From Ignavibacteria bacterium (GTDB lineage Bacteria > Bacteroidota > Ignavibacteria > Tepidaquicellales > Tepidaquicellaceae), in the NCBI GenBank assembly GCA_026417495.1, contig JAOADD010000059.1, positions 1-64,000 of the forward strand: 64,000 nt of DNA. Direction: 5' to 3'. Both the position numbers and the translations under genes were made by a program. Positions 34,508-43,669 of the stretch are shown here, one piece after another; position 1 is the stretch's first letter, and each line of letters opens with the position of its first letter. A model generated the notes under the pieces. That model was not told the DNA's origin and ran no database searches. It saw only the letters and a list, made by a program, of their open reading frames with translations.

Positions 34508-35869
34508 ATGAAAACAAAAAAGTTAACATTTGAAAGGCCAATTATTAAAAAAATAAGCATTGGTGTTTCCAGTAAATTTGGTACGAAAACAGAGTTTGAA
34601 CCGATTACTCATATAGACAATATTCCTGTAAAAGAATTAGTAGGGAAATATGGTTCACCTCTTTTTGTTATTTCTGAAAGTACTATAAGGAATACTTATT
34701 CAGAAGCAAAAAGAGCTTTTGAAACAAGGTATCCGAAAGTACAATTTGCGTGGTCATATAAAACAAATTATTTGAATGCTGTATGCAATATTTTTCATCA
34801 AGAGGGCTCTTGGGCAGAAGTTGTCTCTGGATTTGAATACGAAAAGGCTATTTTAAATGGAGTACCTGGAAATAAGATTATTTTCAATGGACCACATAAA
34901 TCTGATAATGAATTGCATAAAGCAATTGATAATGGCTCATATATACATATTGATCATTTTGATGAACTTTTTACTTTAGTGGAAATAGCGGAGAAACATA
35001 AAAAGAAACCTAAAGTTGCAATTAGAGTAAATATGGATACTGGTATATATCCAATGTGGGATAGATTTGGTTTTAATTATGAAAATGGAGAAGCATGGGA
35101 AGCATTAAACAGAATAATGTTGAGTAAGAAATTAAATCTTGTTGGATTGCACACTCACATAGGAACTTTTATTCTATCTCCATCTGCTTATAGTATTGCA
35201 GCTTCAAAACTTGCAGATTTAGCTGTAAACTTAAAACGGAAATTTAATCACAATATTGGTTATATTGATATAGGTGGTGGTTTTTCATCCAAGAATACTC
35301 TGAAAGGATCTTATTTAGTTGGAACTGACATTTCTCCAAGTTTTGACGATTTTGCAGAAGCAATTACAACCGCTTTGATAAACTCTCAAATTGAACCTAA
35401 TAGTTTACCAGTATTAATACTTGAAACAGGGAGGGCTTTGATTGATGATGCTGGTAGTTTGATAGGAACCGTTGTTGCAAATAAAAAACTTTCTGATGGT
35501 AGAAATGCTACAATACTTGATATTGGTGTTAATATATTATTTACCTCTTTTTGGTACGAGCATAGAGTTACACCTGCACAGGAATTTTCACAACATTCCG
35601 AAAATACTGTTCTATATGGCCCATTATGTATGAATATAGACCAACTGAGAGAGTCCATTTCATTACCACCATTAAAGAAAGGGGACCATGTTGTAATCTC
35701 CCGAATAGGTGCATACAATATGACCCAATGGATGCAATTTATTACTTTAAGACCAAAAGTTGTTTTGATTTCATCAAAAGGTGATGTGTATATAATTAGA
35801 CAGAATGAAACAACAGAACTTATTAATTCTATTGAATATGTTCCCGATTACTTGAAATTAAAAAAGTAA
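34508..35869 (+). CDS. Fold-type III PLP decarboxylase (diaminopimelate/ornithine decarboxylase family)
   Basis: 453 residues. An extra ~40-residue N-terminal segment precedes the alanine-racemase-like barrel. Motifs: Schiff-base Lys in VQFAWSYKTNYLNAV, GLHTHIGT, glycine loop IDIGGGFSS, ETGRALI (variant of EPGR), active-site Cys in VLYGPLCMNIDQL, and ISRIGAYNM near the end. This is the group IV decarboxylase family (DAP, ornithine/arginine, carboxynorspermidine). It follows the ATP-grasp gene by 16 bases. It is probably not the housekeeping LysA, because it sits in a special operon and ends with divergent residues. Confidence 0.84.
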   Translation: MKTKKLTFERPIIKKISIGVSSKFGTKTEFEPITHIDNIPVKELVGKYGSPLFVISESTIRNTYSEAKRAFETRYPKVQFAWSYKTNYLNAVCNIFHQEGSWAEVVSGFEYEKAILNGVPGNKIIFNGPHKSDNELHKAIDNGSYIHIDHFDELFTLVEIAEKHKKKPKVAIRVNMDTGIYPMWDRFGFNYENGEAWEALNRIMLSKKLNLVGLHTHIGTFILSPSAYSIAASKLADLAVNLKRKFNHNIGYIDIGGGFSSKNTLKGSYLVGTDISPSFDDFAEAITTALINSQIEPNSLPVLILETGRALIDDAGSLIGTVVANKKLSDGRNATILDIGVNILFTSFWYEHRVTPAQEFSQHSENTVLYGPLCMNIDQLRESISLPPLKKGDHVVISRIGAYNMTQWMQFITLRPKVVLISSKGDVYIIRQNETTELINSIEYVPDYLKLKK

Positions 35870-35881
35870 ATATTAGAAAAT

Positions 35882-38071
35882 TTGACTATTAAGGAACATT
35901 TAAGAGCTATATTAAACAGTTATTCAATAATATTTTTTTCAGACAAAGTATTTGTTGCATTAATTATTGTGGCGATAACTTTTTTAGAACCTTTCTCTGG
36001 ATTATGTGGGTTGATAGCATTGATTACTGCAAATATTACTGCTGATTTACTTGGCTTTGATAAGTTTAGTATTAAAAAGGGGTATTATGGATTTAATTCG
36101 CTTTTGCTTGGTATTGGAATAAGTATAGGGTTAGAAGCCAATTGGATTCTGATTTTATTCATAATTTTAAGCTCAATATTTTGCTTCTTCATCACGATCG
36201 GATTAGAAACGGTTCTCTCTAAGTATTCTTTACCATATTTAAGTTTACCATTTCTTTTTTCTTTTTGGATCCTATCACTTGCAATTAAAGAGGTCAATTT
36301 AATTCAACTTGCTAATCGTGATGTTTATTTTATCAATTATGTGTTTCAACTAGGTGGACAGGATTTATTAGACAAATATTTGTGGTTGAGAAGTTTTGAA
36401 ATTATTGAATCAATAAGAACATATTTTTCATCACTTGGTTCAATTATATTCTTTCCACATAAGGTGATTGCTGGAGTCCTAATTGCAATTGGGTTATTAT
36501 ATTATTCACGAATTTCATTTACTTTATCTTTAATTGGATATTATTCTGTATATTATTTTTTTAAGCTAATCGGATTGAATTATCCCGAACTGATTTTTGC
36601 TTATGTAGGATTTAATTTCATTCTTACTGCAATTGCTGTTGGTGGGTATTTTATGATTCCTTCTACTTCAACTTACATATGGGCAATAATTCTTACCCCT
36701 ATTACTGCAATATTTTTTCTTGCGACGAATAAAGTATTTGCTACATGGGGTTTGATTGTTTATTCTTTACCATTTATTATTACGGTATTATTATTCCTAC
36801 TTGTTGTTAAAGCAAGGTTTTTGAAATCAGCAAAACTTTCCGAAGTTTATGTTCAATCTAACTCACCCGAGGTTAATTTATATAATTATGTAAATAATAA
36901 TCATCGCTATAGAAATCAAGTTTATTATTCGATAAGATTACCTTTTTATGGTGAGTGGGTTGTATCGCAATCCCATGATGGGAGTTTGACCCACAAAGAT
37001 AAATGGAGATATGCATATGATTTTGTGATTATTGATTCGAGTAATAAAACTTTTAAAAATAATGGAATCGCACTTGAAGATTATTATTGTTATGATAAGG
37101 CAGTACTGGCACCTGCAGATGGATATGTTGAAGAAATAGTAGATGGTATACCTGATAATCCAATTGGTCAAGTAAATCTTGAGGAAAATTGGGGAAATAC
37201 TATTATCATCAGGCATGGCGATGGATTTTATTCACAAATTAGCCATTTAAAAGCTGGTTCATTTAAAGTACAAAAAGGGTCTTTTGTGAGAAGTGGACAA
37301 ATTATAGCATCTTGTGGAAATTCAGGGCGGTCACCAGAACCACATATTCATTTTCAACTGCAAACCGTTCCTATAGTTGGTGCAGAAACAATTGATTATC
37401 CATTTGGTTTTTATTTATCAAAAGTTAATAATAAATTAAAATACAATTCTTATAATAAACCTGCCCAAAATGAAATAGTATGTAACCTCGAGATTAATGA
37501 ATTTATGAGAAATGCATTTAATATGTTTCCAGGGAAAAAACTAGATTTTGAAGTTGATGATAATGAAAAAAAGAAGAAGATAAAATGGGAAATATTTACA
37601 GATATTTATAATGTCTCATATATATATTGTAAGGAGACAAACTCATATGCATATTTTGCGAATGACAATAAAGTATTTTACTTCTATGATTTTATCGGAA
37701 ATAGAAAATCATTGCTCTACTATTTTTTCCTTGCATTTTATAAAGTACCACTTGGATTTTATCAAAATTTAGAAGTATATGATTCGATTGCAATACATCA
37801 TGTTTATAACAAGTTAAGTTTATTTGTACAGGATTTTATAGCACCATTTTATGTATATCTTAATGCAAATTATAAACTCTTTTATGAGAGTGTAAATGAT
37901 GAAATTAGCCCTACATCTATGATACTTAGAGCTGAAATAATTAAATCATTTTTAAGTAGAGAAACAAAAAAATACACGTTTAATATAGAGATAACAAATA
38001 GGGGACTTTGCAGCTTTAAAATCATTCATAAAGATAAATTAACAATTGCAAAATGTTTAACAGAAGATTAA
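35882..38071 (+). CDS. Urea-transporter-fold membrane protein fused to an M23 peptidase domain
   Basis: 729 residues, start TTG 35882. The first ~310 residues are polytopic and carry urea-transporter (UT) features: NSYSIIFFSDKVF, ITANITADLLGF and YGFNSLLLGIGISIGLEANW. An extracytoplasmic M23/LytM-like domain (about 340-510) follows, with zinc-ligand patterns THKDKWRYAYDFV, IIRHGDGFYSQISHL and EPHIHFQ, so it looks catalytically competent. The last ~220 residues have no domain I recognise. M23 enzymes cut peptidoglycan cross-bridges or Gly-rich peptides. The fusion suggests transport or release of a product across the inner membrane coupled to cutting. Overlaps the next gene by 19 bases. Confidence 0.82.
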   Translation: MTIKEHLRAILNSYSIIFFSDKVFVALIIVAITFLEPFSGLCGLIALITANITADLLGFDKFSIKKGYYGFNSLLLGIGISIGLEANWILILFIILSSIFCFFITIGLETVLSKYSLPYLSLPFLFSFWILSLAIKEVNLIQLANRDVYFINYVFQLGGQDLLDKYLWLRSFEIIESIRTYFSSLGSIIFFPHKVIAGVLIAIGLLYYSRISFTLSLIGYYSVYYFFKLIGLNYPELIFAYVGFNFILTAIAVGGYFMIPSTSTYIWAIILTPITAIFFLATNKVFATWGLIVYSLPFIITVLLFLLVVKARFLKSAKLSEVYVQSNSPEVNLYNYVNNNHRYRNQVYYSIRLPFYGEWVVSQSHDGSLTHKDKWRYAYDFVIIDSSNKTFKNNGIALEDYYCYDKAVLAPADGYVEEIVDGIPDNPIGQVNLEENWGNTIIIRHGDGFYSQISHLKAGSFKVQKGSFVRSGQIIASCGNSGRSPEPHIHFQLQTVPIVGAETIDYPFGFYLSKVNNKLKYNSYNKPAQNEIVCNLEINEFMRNAFNMFPGKKLDFEVDDNEKKKKIKWEIFTDIYNVSYIYCKETNSYAYFANDNKVFYFYDFIGNRKSLLYYFFLAFYKVPLGFYQNLEVYDSIAIHHVYNKLSLFVQDFIAPFYVYLNANYKLFYESVNDEISPTSMILRAEIIKSFLSRETKKYTFNIEITNRGLCSFKIIHKDKLTIAKCLTED

Positions 38072-39387
38072 TCATTTTAATTTTTTTTGTATTTATAGGT
38101 TCATCATTTTCACAGGTTATCAAATATGATAGTACGATAGATGTTAGGACATATGATCTATATATGAAAAATAAATATGATGAAATGCTAACAATAGCTG
38201 ATAGTGCTTTTGAGATAGGGATTGATTTTTATTATCTAAGAATGAGAGTAGGGATTGCTTACTATGAAAAGAAGAATTATATGTCCTCAATACCTCATTT
38301 TGAAAGAGCATTAGATTTTAATAAAAGTGATACTATTGCTATGGAATACCTTTATTATTCATATTTATTTTCTGGATTATACAAAGATGCAAGTATATTG
38401 GCAAAAAATTCACCTCCGAAATTGAAAGAAAAAATTAATTACAAGAAAGCTGCATTTATAAACGGAATTTACACAGAGGGTGGTTATATCTATAATGGTG
38501 ATTATGAAGAAAGTAAAAATAAAAAAATTACTAGTAATCAACAAATTTCAGGTGAACAAAAATTATTTAAAAATGGAATATATTTCAATATTGATTTAAT
38601 TCATAATATTGGTGAACAAGTTACTTTACTTCATGGATATATATATAATGCATTCAATTTTCTAAAAAGGTATGAATTACAAAATAATCTTTTTAAAACA
38701 TTTGATGCTAGAACATTACAGAATGAGTATTATATTAGTGCAGGCGTTCATATTGGAAAAGGTTTTGATTTAGTCAGTGCGTTCCATTATTTAAATGTCA
38801 ATGTGGAAGACATTATTAATAATCAAAACAACAATTTTACAAAAGTATCCAAAACACTTAATGATTATGTTTTAGCAATTGAGTTGAATAAAAGAATACA
38901 TCATTTTGATATTGGATTATCATCAGGAGTTTCAAGATTAAACGATGCAAATCAACTTCAGAATTCTTTTACTATGACCTGGTATCCATTTGGTAATTTA
39001 AATTTTTATTTAGTTAATAGTTTTATTTTGCATTTAGATAAAGGAGAAAAGAAAGAAGATTATTCAACCAATTTTTTATACTATGCTAAAGTTGGTTTTA
39101 AAGTTACAGATATTTTATGGGTTGAATCGAATTATACCACTGGTAATATTTATAATTACCATGAGAATTCTGCATTCATTGTTTACAACAATGTTGATAA
39201 AATAAAATATAAATACGAAATAGTATTTCTTTTGCCATTATCAATTGACTTTTATCTTTCTTTAAGATACCAGTTTTATCCTCAAGAAATGTACTCATTT
39301 AAGTATATATCAAATACTCAAACAGAACAAACTATAGAAAATATATTTAATCATAAATTAATAGGAGGTATAAAATGGACCTTTTAA
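38053..39387 (+). CDS. TPR plus outer-membrane beta-barrel protein (YaiO-like)
   Basis: 444 residues. Signal peptide LIILIFFVFIGSSFSQ, then TPR-like helices (about 30-130: AYYEKKNYMSSIPHFERALDF), then a beta-barrel region with alternating aromatics to the C-terminus, which ends in Phe (LIGGIKWTF). This is the layout of YaiO-type outer-membrane proteins. It starts inside the UT-M23 gene and overlaps the next TPR gene by 13 bases. Probably an outer-membrane channel or scaffold for the operon's product. Confidence 0.72.
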   Translation: MFNRRLIILIFFVFIGSSFSQVIKYDSTIDVRTYDLYMKNKYDEMLTIADSAFEIGIDFYYLRMRVGIAYYEKKNYMSSIPHFERALDFNKSDTIAMEYLYYSYLFSGLYKDASILAKNSPPKLKEKINYKKAAFINGIYTEGGYIYNGDYEESKNKKITSNQQISGEQKLFKNGIYFNIDLIHNIGEQVTLLHGYIYNAFNFLKRYELQNNLFKTFDARTLQNEYYISAGVHIGKGFDLVSAFHYLNVNVEDIINNQNNNFTKVSKTLNDYVLAIELNKRIHHFDIGLSSGVSRLNDANQLQNSFTMTWYPFGNLNFYLVNSFILHLDKGEKKEDYSTNFLYYAKVGFKVTDILWVESNYTTGNIYNYHENSAFIVYNNVDKIKYKYEIVFLLPLSIDFYLSLRYQFYPQEMYSFKYISNTQTEQTIENIFNHKLIGGIKWTF

Positions 39388-40022
39388 AAAACTTTAAAAA
39401 ACTATTAATAATAGTTGCTGTTTTTGTTATAGCAACAGGAATAAATGCCCAAAAAGAGTCAATCATCCCTTATGATGATGTACAAAATGCTTTTAAACTC
39501 AGTTATAAATATGAATCAGAAGGAAATATTAGTGCTGCTATTGATGCACTTAAAAATGTATACATAGCGAATAATTATGAAATAAATTTAAGACTTGGTT
39601 GGTTATACTATCTAAATAAACAATATTCAGAATCAATGAATTATTACAAAATAGCCATGAATCTTATGCCGTATGCAATAGAACCTAAACTTGGCTATGT
39701 GTATCCTTTAAGTGCGGTTGAGGATTGGGATAAAGTTGCTGATACTTACTTGGAAATTTTAAAAATTGACCCAAATAATACATTTGTAATGTATAGACTT
39801 GGACTTATTTATTACTATAAACCAGATTATCAAAAAGCATACAACTATTTTGAAAAAGTAGTGAACCTATATCCGTTTGATTATTATTCTAACTTAATGC
39901 TTGCCTGGACCAATTATCAATTAGGGAAAGGTAAAGAAGCAGAGGTACTATTCAAAAAAGTTCTTCTTATTAGCCCTGATGATGCTTCTGCTCTAGAAGG
40001 ACTTAATTTATTAAAAAAGTAA
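39375..40022 (+). CDS. Periplasmic TPR protein
   Basis: 215 residues. Signal peptide (KKLLIIVAVFVIATGINAQ) and four to five TPR units, for example LGWLYYLNKQYSESMNYYK and YRLGLIYYYKPDYQKAYNY. The start is within the barrel gene, with Shine-Dalgarno AGGAGG (39362-39367) in its 3' end. TPR proteins scaffold complexes; it probably assists the preceding barrel. Last gene of the operon; a convergent gene ends 12 bases later. Confidence 0.8.
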   Translation: MDLLKNFKKLLIIVAVFVIATGINAQKESIIPYDDVQNAFKLSYKYESEGNISAAIDALKNVYIANNYEINLRLGWLYYLNKQYSESMNYYKIAMNLMPYAIEPKLGYVYPLSAVEDWDKVADTYLEILKIDPNNTFVMYRLGLIYYYKPDYQKAYNYFEKVVNLYPFDYYSNLMLAWTNYQLGKGKEAEVLFKKVLLISPDDASALEGLNLLKK

Positions 40023-40033
40023 ATTTATCTTAA

Positions 40034-41710
40034 TTAATATTCTATATTTATTCTGACAAAAGCGTAACTATAATCGCTTTTTGTACCTTTGGTAATATTG
40101 TTGTCTATATTATAGACAAAATAAAAATTAATTATATAGTTCCTGATTGGAATAAATCTAAAATTTAGTCTTATATTATTTGTGTTTACTCTTTCACCGT
40201 CTAGAAACCTAGCATCTTCATCATCAATACCATCTCTGAATGCATGAATCAAATCACCGCCTACATTTTTAATCAAATTCCCATTTGCATCAAAAATGTT
40301 ATTACCTTTTCTAATGAATCTATATTCAAGATTAATTCTACCCCAGTCAGAGATATTGTAAGAAATTCGAGTGAAAACTTCATCTGCATTTGGACCTATT
40401 GGGTGCCCAAGATTTATACCATAAGCAGTATAATTGTTTTTTAAATCGTAATGAGTGTATGTATAAGGTCTAATCTTTGTATACTCTATTACGAAAGAAA
40501 GATTCTTTATTGAAAGGGGTTCGTAGAAAAATGCACCTACCTGATAAGCAAATTTTTGGTCTCTATTGGTTTTTCCAGAAAGAATAGCGAATCCTTCATC
40601 GTCATCAATGAATATAGTCCCTTGAAATTCTGTGTTTTTAAGGAATCTTGTTCTAAAATCGAAACAAACATTTTTATTGTCTCTATCTTGTAGCGACTTT
40701 TCAGCAAATAACCAGAATAAAATGGGATTCAAATAAGCAAAATCTATTCTCCCATTATAAACAACAACATCTGTAACCCCTATATCAATAACGTTTTTTA
40801 TTGCGATTTTCAGTCTATGCGCTGAGTAATATTTTGTATATCTTTCATCTCTATTTTTTGAAAAATATCCAACAGTAGATGCATAAATACCTGAAAGATG
40901 AAACATATCATAATCAGCACTAAACTTAAAGAAATCCATATCTGGATTATCGCCATTTAGAATAACTTTATCTCCATAACCATAACCATAAGTAAGTCTT
41001 TCTCTGCCTATTTGCCCTGACAGTTTGAACCTATCCAAAGGTTCCACGAAGTATTTTATATATGCACCTGTGTTATCATAACTTAGAACTTTTTCTGCAT
41101 CTTCATTGAATTTGAAATCAGACCTTAATCTTGGTTCTATCAAAGGAGCAAGTTCTTTTTGTCCAATTATTGCACCTTTGTTATATTCGAAAAAATATCC
41201 AAGATGATTAAAAACTGTACCCCTTGCTCTAAGTCCACCATCCATCATAAGAACATTTGTGTTCTTATCAGGTTTTGTTTTTCTCCCAACATATATATTT
41301 CCTAGACCTTCTACATATAGATTGTTACCTTCTTCACCAAAATAGAAAATATATTTTTGTTTATTCGAAAAAAAGTCCTCTAGATTTTTAATAAATCCCT
41401 TTCCACTACCGAAAAGTTTCCAATGATTGTTCTCATTTGCTTCTTCATAAATAAATTCAACTTTATATTTATTTAACAGATCATTTTCTGTATTACTTAA
41501 TGAGCTTTTGTTTTCTTCAATTTGTTTTAAGTAGTCTGCTACCTCAAATCGCGAAAGATTGGGGTTGTCGTCATTCAAATCTATAATACCCTTAACAGAC
41601 ATTTCTTTTAGAAAATCATAAACTGGATATGTAAGGGGTACATTTTCAACTTGTGCTAATAAAGTATTTGTCAATTGTATTAAGCAAAACAACAATATTA
41701 TTTTTTTCAT
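40034..41710 (-). CDS. Wzi-like outer-membrane barrel protein
   Basis: 558 residues. Signal peptide MKKIILLFCLIQLTNTLLAQ; a short helical N-domain (YPVYDFLKEMSVKGII ... LSRFEVADYLKQI) as in Ignavibacteria capsule-assembly Wzi-family proteins; then a long beta-barrel region (INLEYRFIRKGNNIF, INFYFVYNIDNN) with an aromatic C-terminal strand (YAFVRINIEY). Wzi-type barrels anchor or export surface polysaccharide. Adjacent glycan and transketolase genes fit a role in surface sugars. The family assignment is moderate. Confidence 0.65.
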   Translation of the reverse strand: MKKIILLFCLIQLTNTLLAQVENVPLTYPVYDFLKEMSVKGIIDLNDDNPNLSRFEVADYLKQIEENKSSLSNTENDLLNKYKVEFIYEEANENNHWKLFGSGKGFIKNLEDFFSNKQKYIFYFGEEGNNLYVEGLGNIYVGRKTKPDKNTNVLMMDGGLRARGTVFNHLGYFFEYNKGAIIGQKELAPLIEPRLRSDFKFNEDAEKVLSYDNTGAYIKYFVEPLDRFKLSGQIGRERLTYGYGYGDKVILNGDNPDMDFFKFSADYDMFHLSGIYASTVGYFSKNRDERYTKYYSAHRLKIAIKNVIDIGVTDVVVYNGRIDFAYLNPILFWLFAEKSLQDRDNKNVCFDFRTRFLKNTEFQGTIFIDDDEGFAILSGKTNRDQKFAYQVGAFFYEPLSIKNLSFVIEYTKIRPYTYTHYDLKNNYTAYGINLGHPIGPNADEVFTRISYNISDWGRINLEYRFIRKGNNIFDANGNLIKNVGGDLIHAFRDGIDDEDARFLDGERVNTNNIRLNFRFIPIRNYIINFYFVYNIDNNITKGTKSDYSYAFVRINIEY

Positions 41711-41867
41711 ACTTAATAAATTACATTTTATAAAATAATAAATATGTTTTCTAAATATTAGTTATTTCGTTGAAAAATAAAAAATAATATTTACTTTGAG
41801 TTTTTTAAATTTAATTAATAAATTGGTAACAATATTAATTTGAGATTTAAAAAATATTAGATTTTTA

Positions 41868-42692
41868 ATGAAAACGATTTCAATAGATAATCTTAAAGAA
41901 TCATCGATTAGAGTGAGAGAGAGGGTTATAAGAATGGCGGCTCGAGGCGGTTGTTTTATAGGTGCTGCATTATCTTGTGCTGATATATTACTATATTTAT
42001 ACAAAGTATTCTTAAATGTAAAGAAAGATAATTTAAACAGTCCTGATAGAGACTATTTTTTCTTATCTAAGGGACATGTAGTGTCCGTACTTTATTCTGT
42101 CTTTGTAGAAATTGGTATTCTAAATGAGAAGAGACTTGAAAATCATTTAAGCACAAACGATTATATTTATTGGCAACCAAATACTAACATCAATGGTATT
42201 GAATTTCATTCTGGTTCATTAGGGCATTTATTGAGTATAGCTTGCGGTGTTGCAGAAGACATTAAATTAAGAAAAGGTAAAAATAAAGTTGTAGTTATGC
42301 TTGGTGATGGGGAACTAAATGAAGGATCAAATTGGGAAGCGATTCTTTATGCCGGTTCTCGAAAATTAAATAATTTAATTGCTATAGTTGATAGAAATAA
42401 GTTGCAGGCAAATGTAGAAACAGATAAGCTAATAAAATTAGAACCTTTAAATAATAAATTCAGAGCTTTTGGTTGGGAAGTAAGAAAGACAGATGGAAAT
42501 AATTTTGAAAAGATTCATAATACTTTTTCATTGTTACCTAAAAATATTTTTAAACCTATTGTAATCATTGCAGATACAGTAAGAGGTAAGGGTATTCCTA
42601 CCATAGAATCTCGTGTGGATAAATGGTTTGCTCAATTGACAACCCAAGAAGCAGAAGAACTTATAGAAGAGTTACATAAGAGTAAAAAATAA
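41868..42692 (+). CDS. Split transketolase, N-terminal subunit (second copy)
   Basis: 274 residues, closely related to the product of 28585-29442. ThDP motif VVVMLGDGELNEGSNWEAIL, then IVDRNKLQA, FHSGSLGHLLSIACGVAED and LSKGHVVSVLYSVFVEIG. The substrate-loop HAVPALY of the first copy is HVVSVLY here, so specificity may differ. Followed 15 bases later by its C-terminal partner. No sugar-processing genes adjoin this pair apart from the Wzi-like barrel in the opposite orientation. Confidence 0.88.
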   Translation: MKTISIDNLKESSIRVRERVIRMAARGGCFIGAALSCADILLYLYKVFLNVKKDNLNSPDRDYFFLSKGHVVSVLYSVFVEIGILNEKRLENHLSTNDYIYWQPNTNINGIEFHSGSLGHLLSIACGVAEDIKLRKGKNKVVVMLGDGELNEGSNWEAILYAGSRKLNNLIAIVDRNKLQANVETDKLIKLEPLNNKFRAFGWEVRKTDGNNFEKIHNTFSLLPKNIFKPIVIIADTVRGKGIPTIESRVDKWFAQLTTQEAEELIEELHKSKK

Positions 42693-42707
42693 ATTTTGTT
42701 AAAAGTA

Positions 42708-43616
42708 ATGAATTACGATAATAAACTTAAAGATATTGTTTTAAAAGATGAAAGAATAATAGTACTTACTGCTGAGGATAGGTCAGCACTAAAGACATTA
42801 CCTTTATATGCAGATAAAAGATTTATTGATACAGGTATTAATGAGATGACTATGATAGGAGTTGCAACGGGATTCGCATTAAGAGGAAGAATTCCAATTT
42901 GCCATTGTTATTCTGCTTTTATGACAATGCGTGCTTTTGAATTTATAAGAAGCGATATTGGAATTGCAAATTTACCTGTGAAATTAGTTGGCAGTTATGC
43001 TGGAATTCAATCAGGACCCAATGGACCGACTCATCAAGCACTTGAAGATATTTCTCTGATGAGAGGTATTCCTAATATGAAGATATTTTGTCCTGCTGAT
43101 TTGAATGATTTGCTTATTTGTATTGAGACTATTATTAATGAGGAATCTCCATATTATATTAGATATAATGCAAGAGAAACTAATATTGAACACGATAAAA
43201 ATTTTGAAATAGGAAAAGCAGAAAAATTCGGTTCAGGAAAGGACATTGCAATTTTAGTTTATGGCTATTTATTTAATGAAGCATTTGAAGTCAAGAATTT
43301 ACTTGAGAAAAATAATATTGGGGTTTCACTTATTAATTTAAGAACATTAAAACCAATAGATGAAAATATAATTGTTGAGTGTCTGAAATCTTATAAACTA
43401 GTTGTTACAATAGAAGACCATTTTGTTACTGGAGGGCTGTTTACTATTTTATCCGAGATAGCGTTAAAGAATAAATTGTGCTGTGAAGTCTTACCTATCG
43501 CTTTTGAAAATAGATGGTTTAAACCAAGCACTATTAGTAATGTTTTAGAGTTTGAAAATCTAACCCCTCCATCAATTACTATGAAAATAAAACAAAAATT
43601 AAAATCGATTAATTAA
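42708..43616 (+). CDS. Split transketolase, C-terminal subunit (second copy)
   Basis: 302 residues starting MNYDNKLKDIVLKDERI. ATG 42708 is chosen over an in-frame TTG at 42696 because it aligns with the start of the first copy (MTYEETLLNIIKSDDRF). Catalytic Glu region RFIDTGINEMTMIGVATGFA, THQALEDISLMRG, LKPIDENIIVECLKS and TIEDHFVTGGLF. Forms a heteromer with the preceding subunit; probably an alternative transketolase for a specialised ketose. Confidence 0.88.
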   Translation: MNYDNKLKDIVLKDERIIVLTAEDRSALKTLPLYADKRFIDTGINEMTMIGVATGFALRGRIPICHCYSAFMTMRAFEFIRSDIGIANLPVKLVGSYAGIQSGPNGPTHQALEDISLMRGIPNMKIFCPADLNDLLICIETIINEESPYYIRYNARETNIEHDKNFEIGKAEKFGSGKDIAILVYGYLFNEAFEVKNLLEKNNIGVSLINLRTLKPIDENIIVECLKSYKLVVTIEDHFVTGGLFTILSEIALKNKLCCEVLPIAFENRWFKPSTISNVLEFENLTPPSITMKIKQKLKSIN

Positions 43617-43669
43617 GATAGTAACATTTAATAAATATTCTTATTATTTTTAAAAAATTTAAGAATTAA

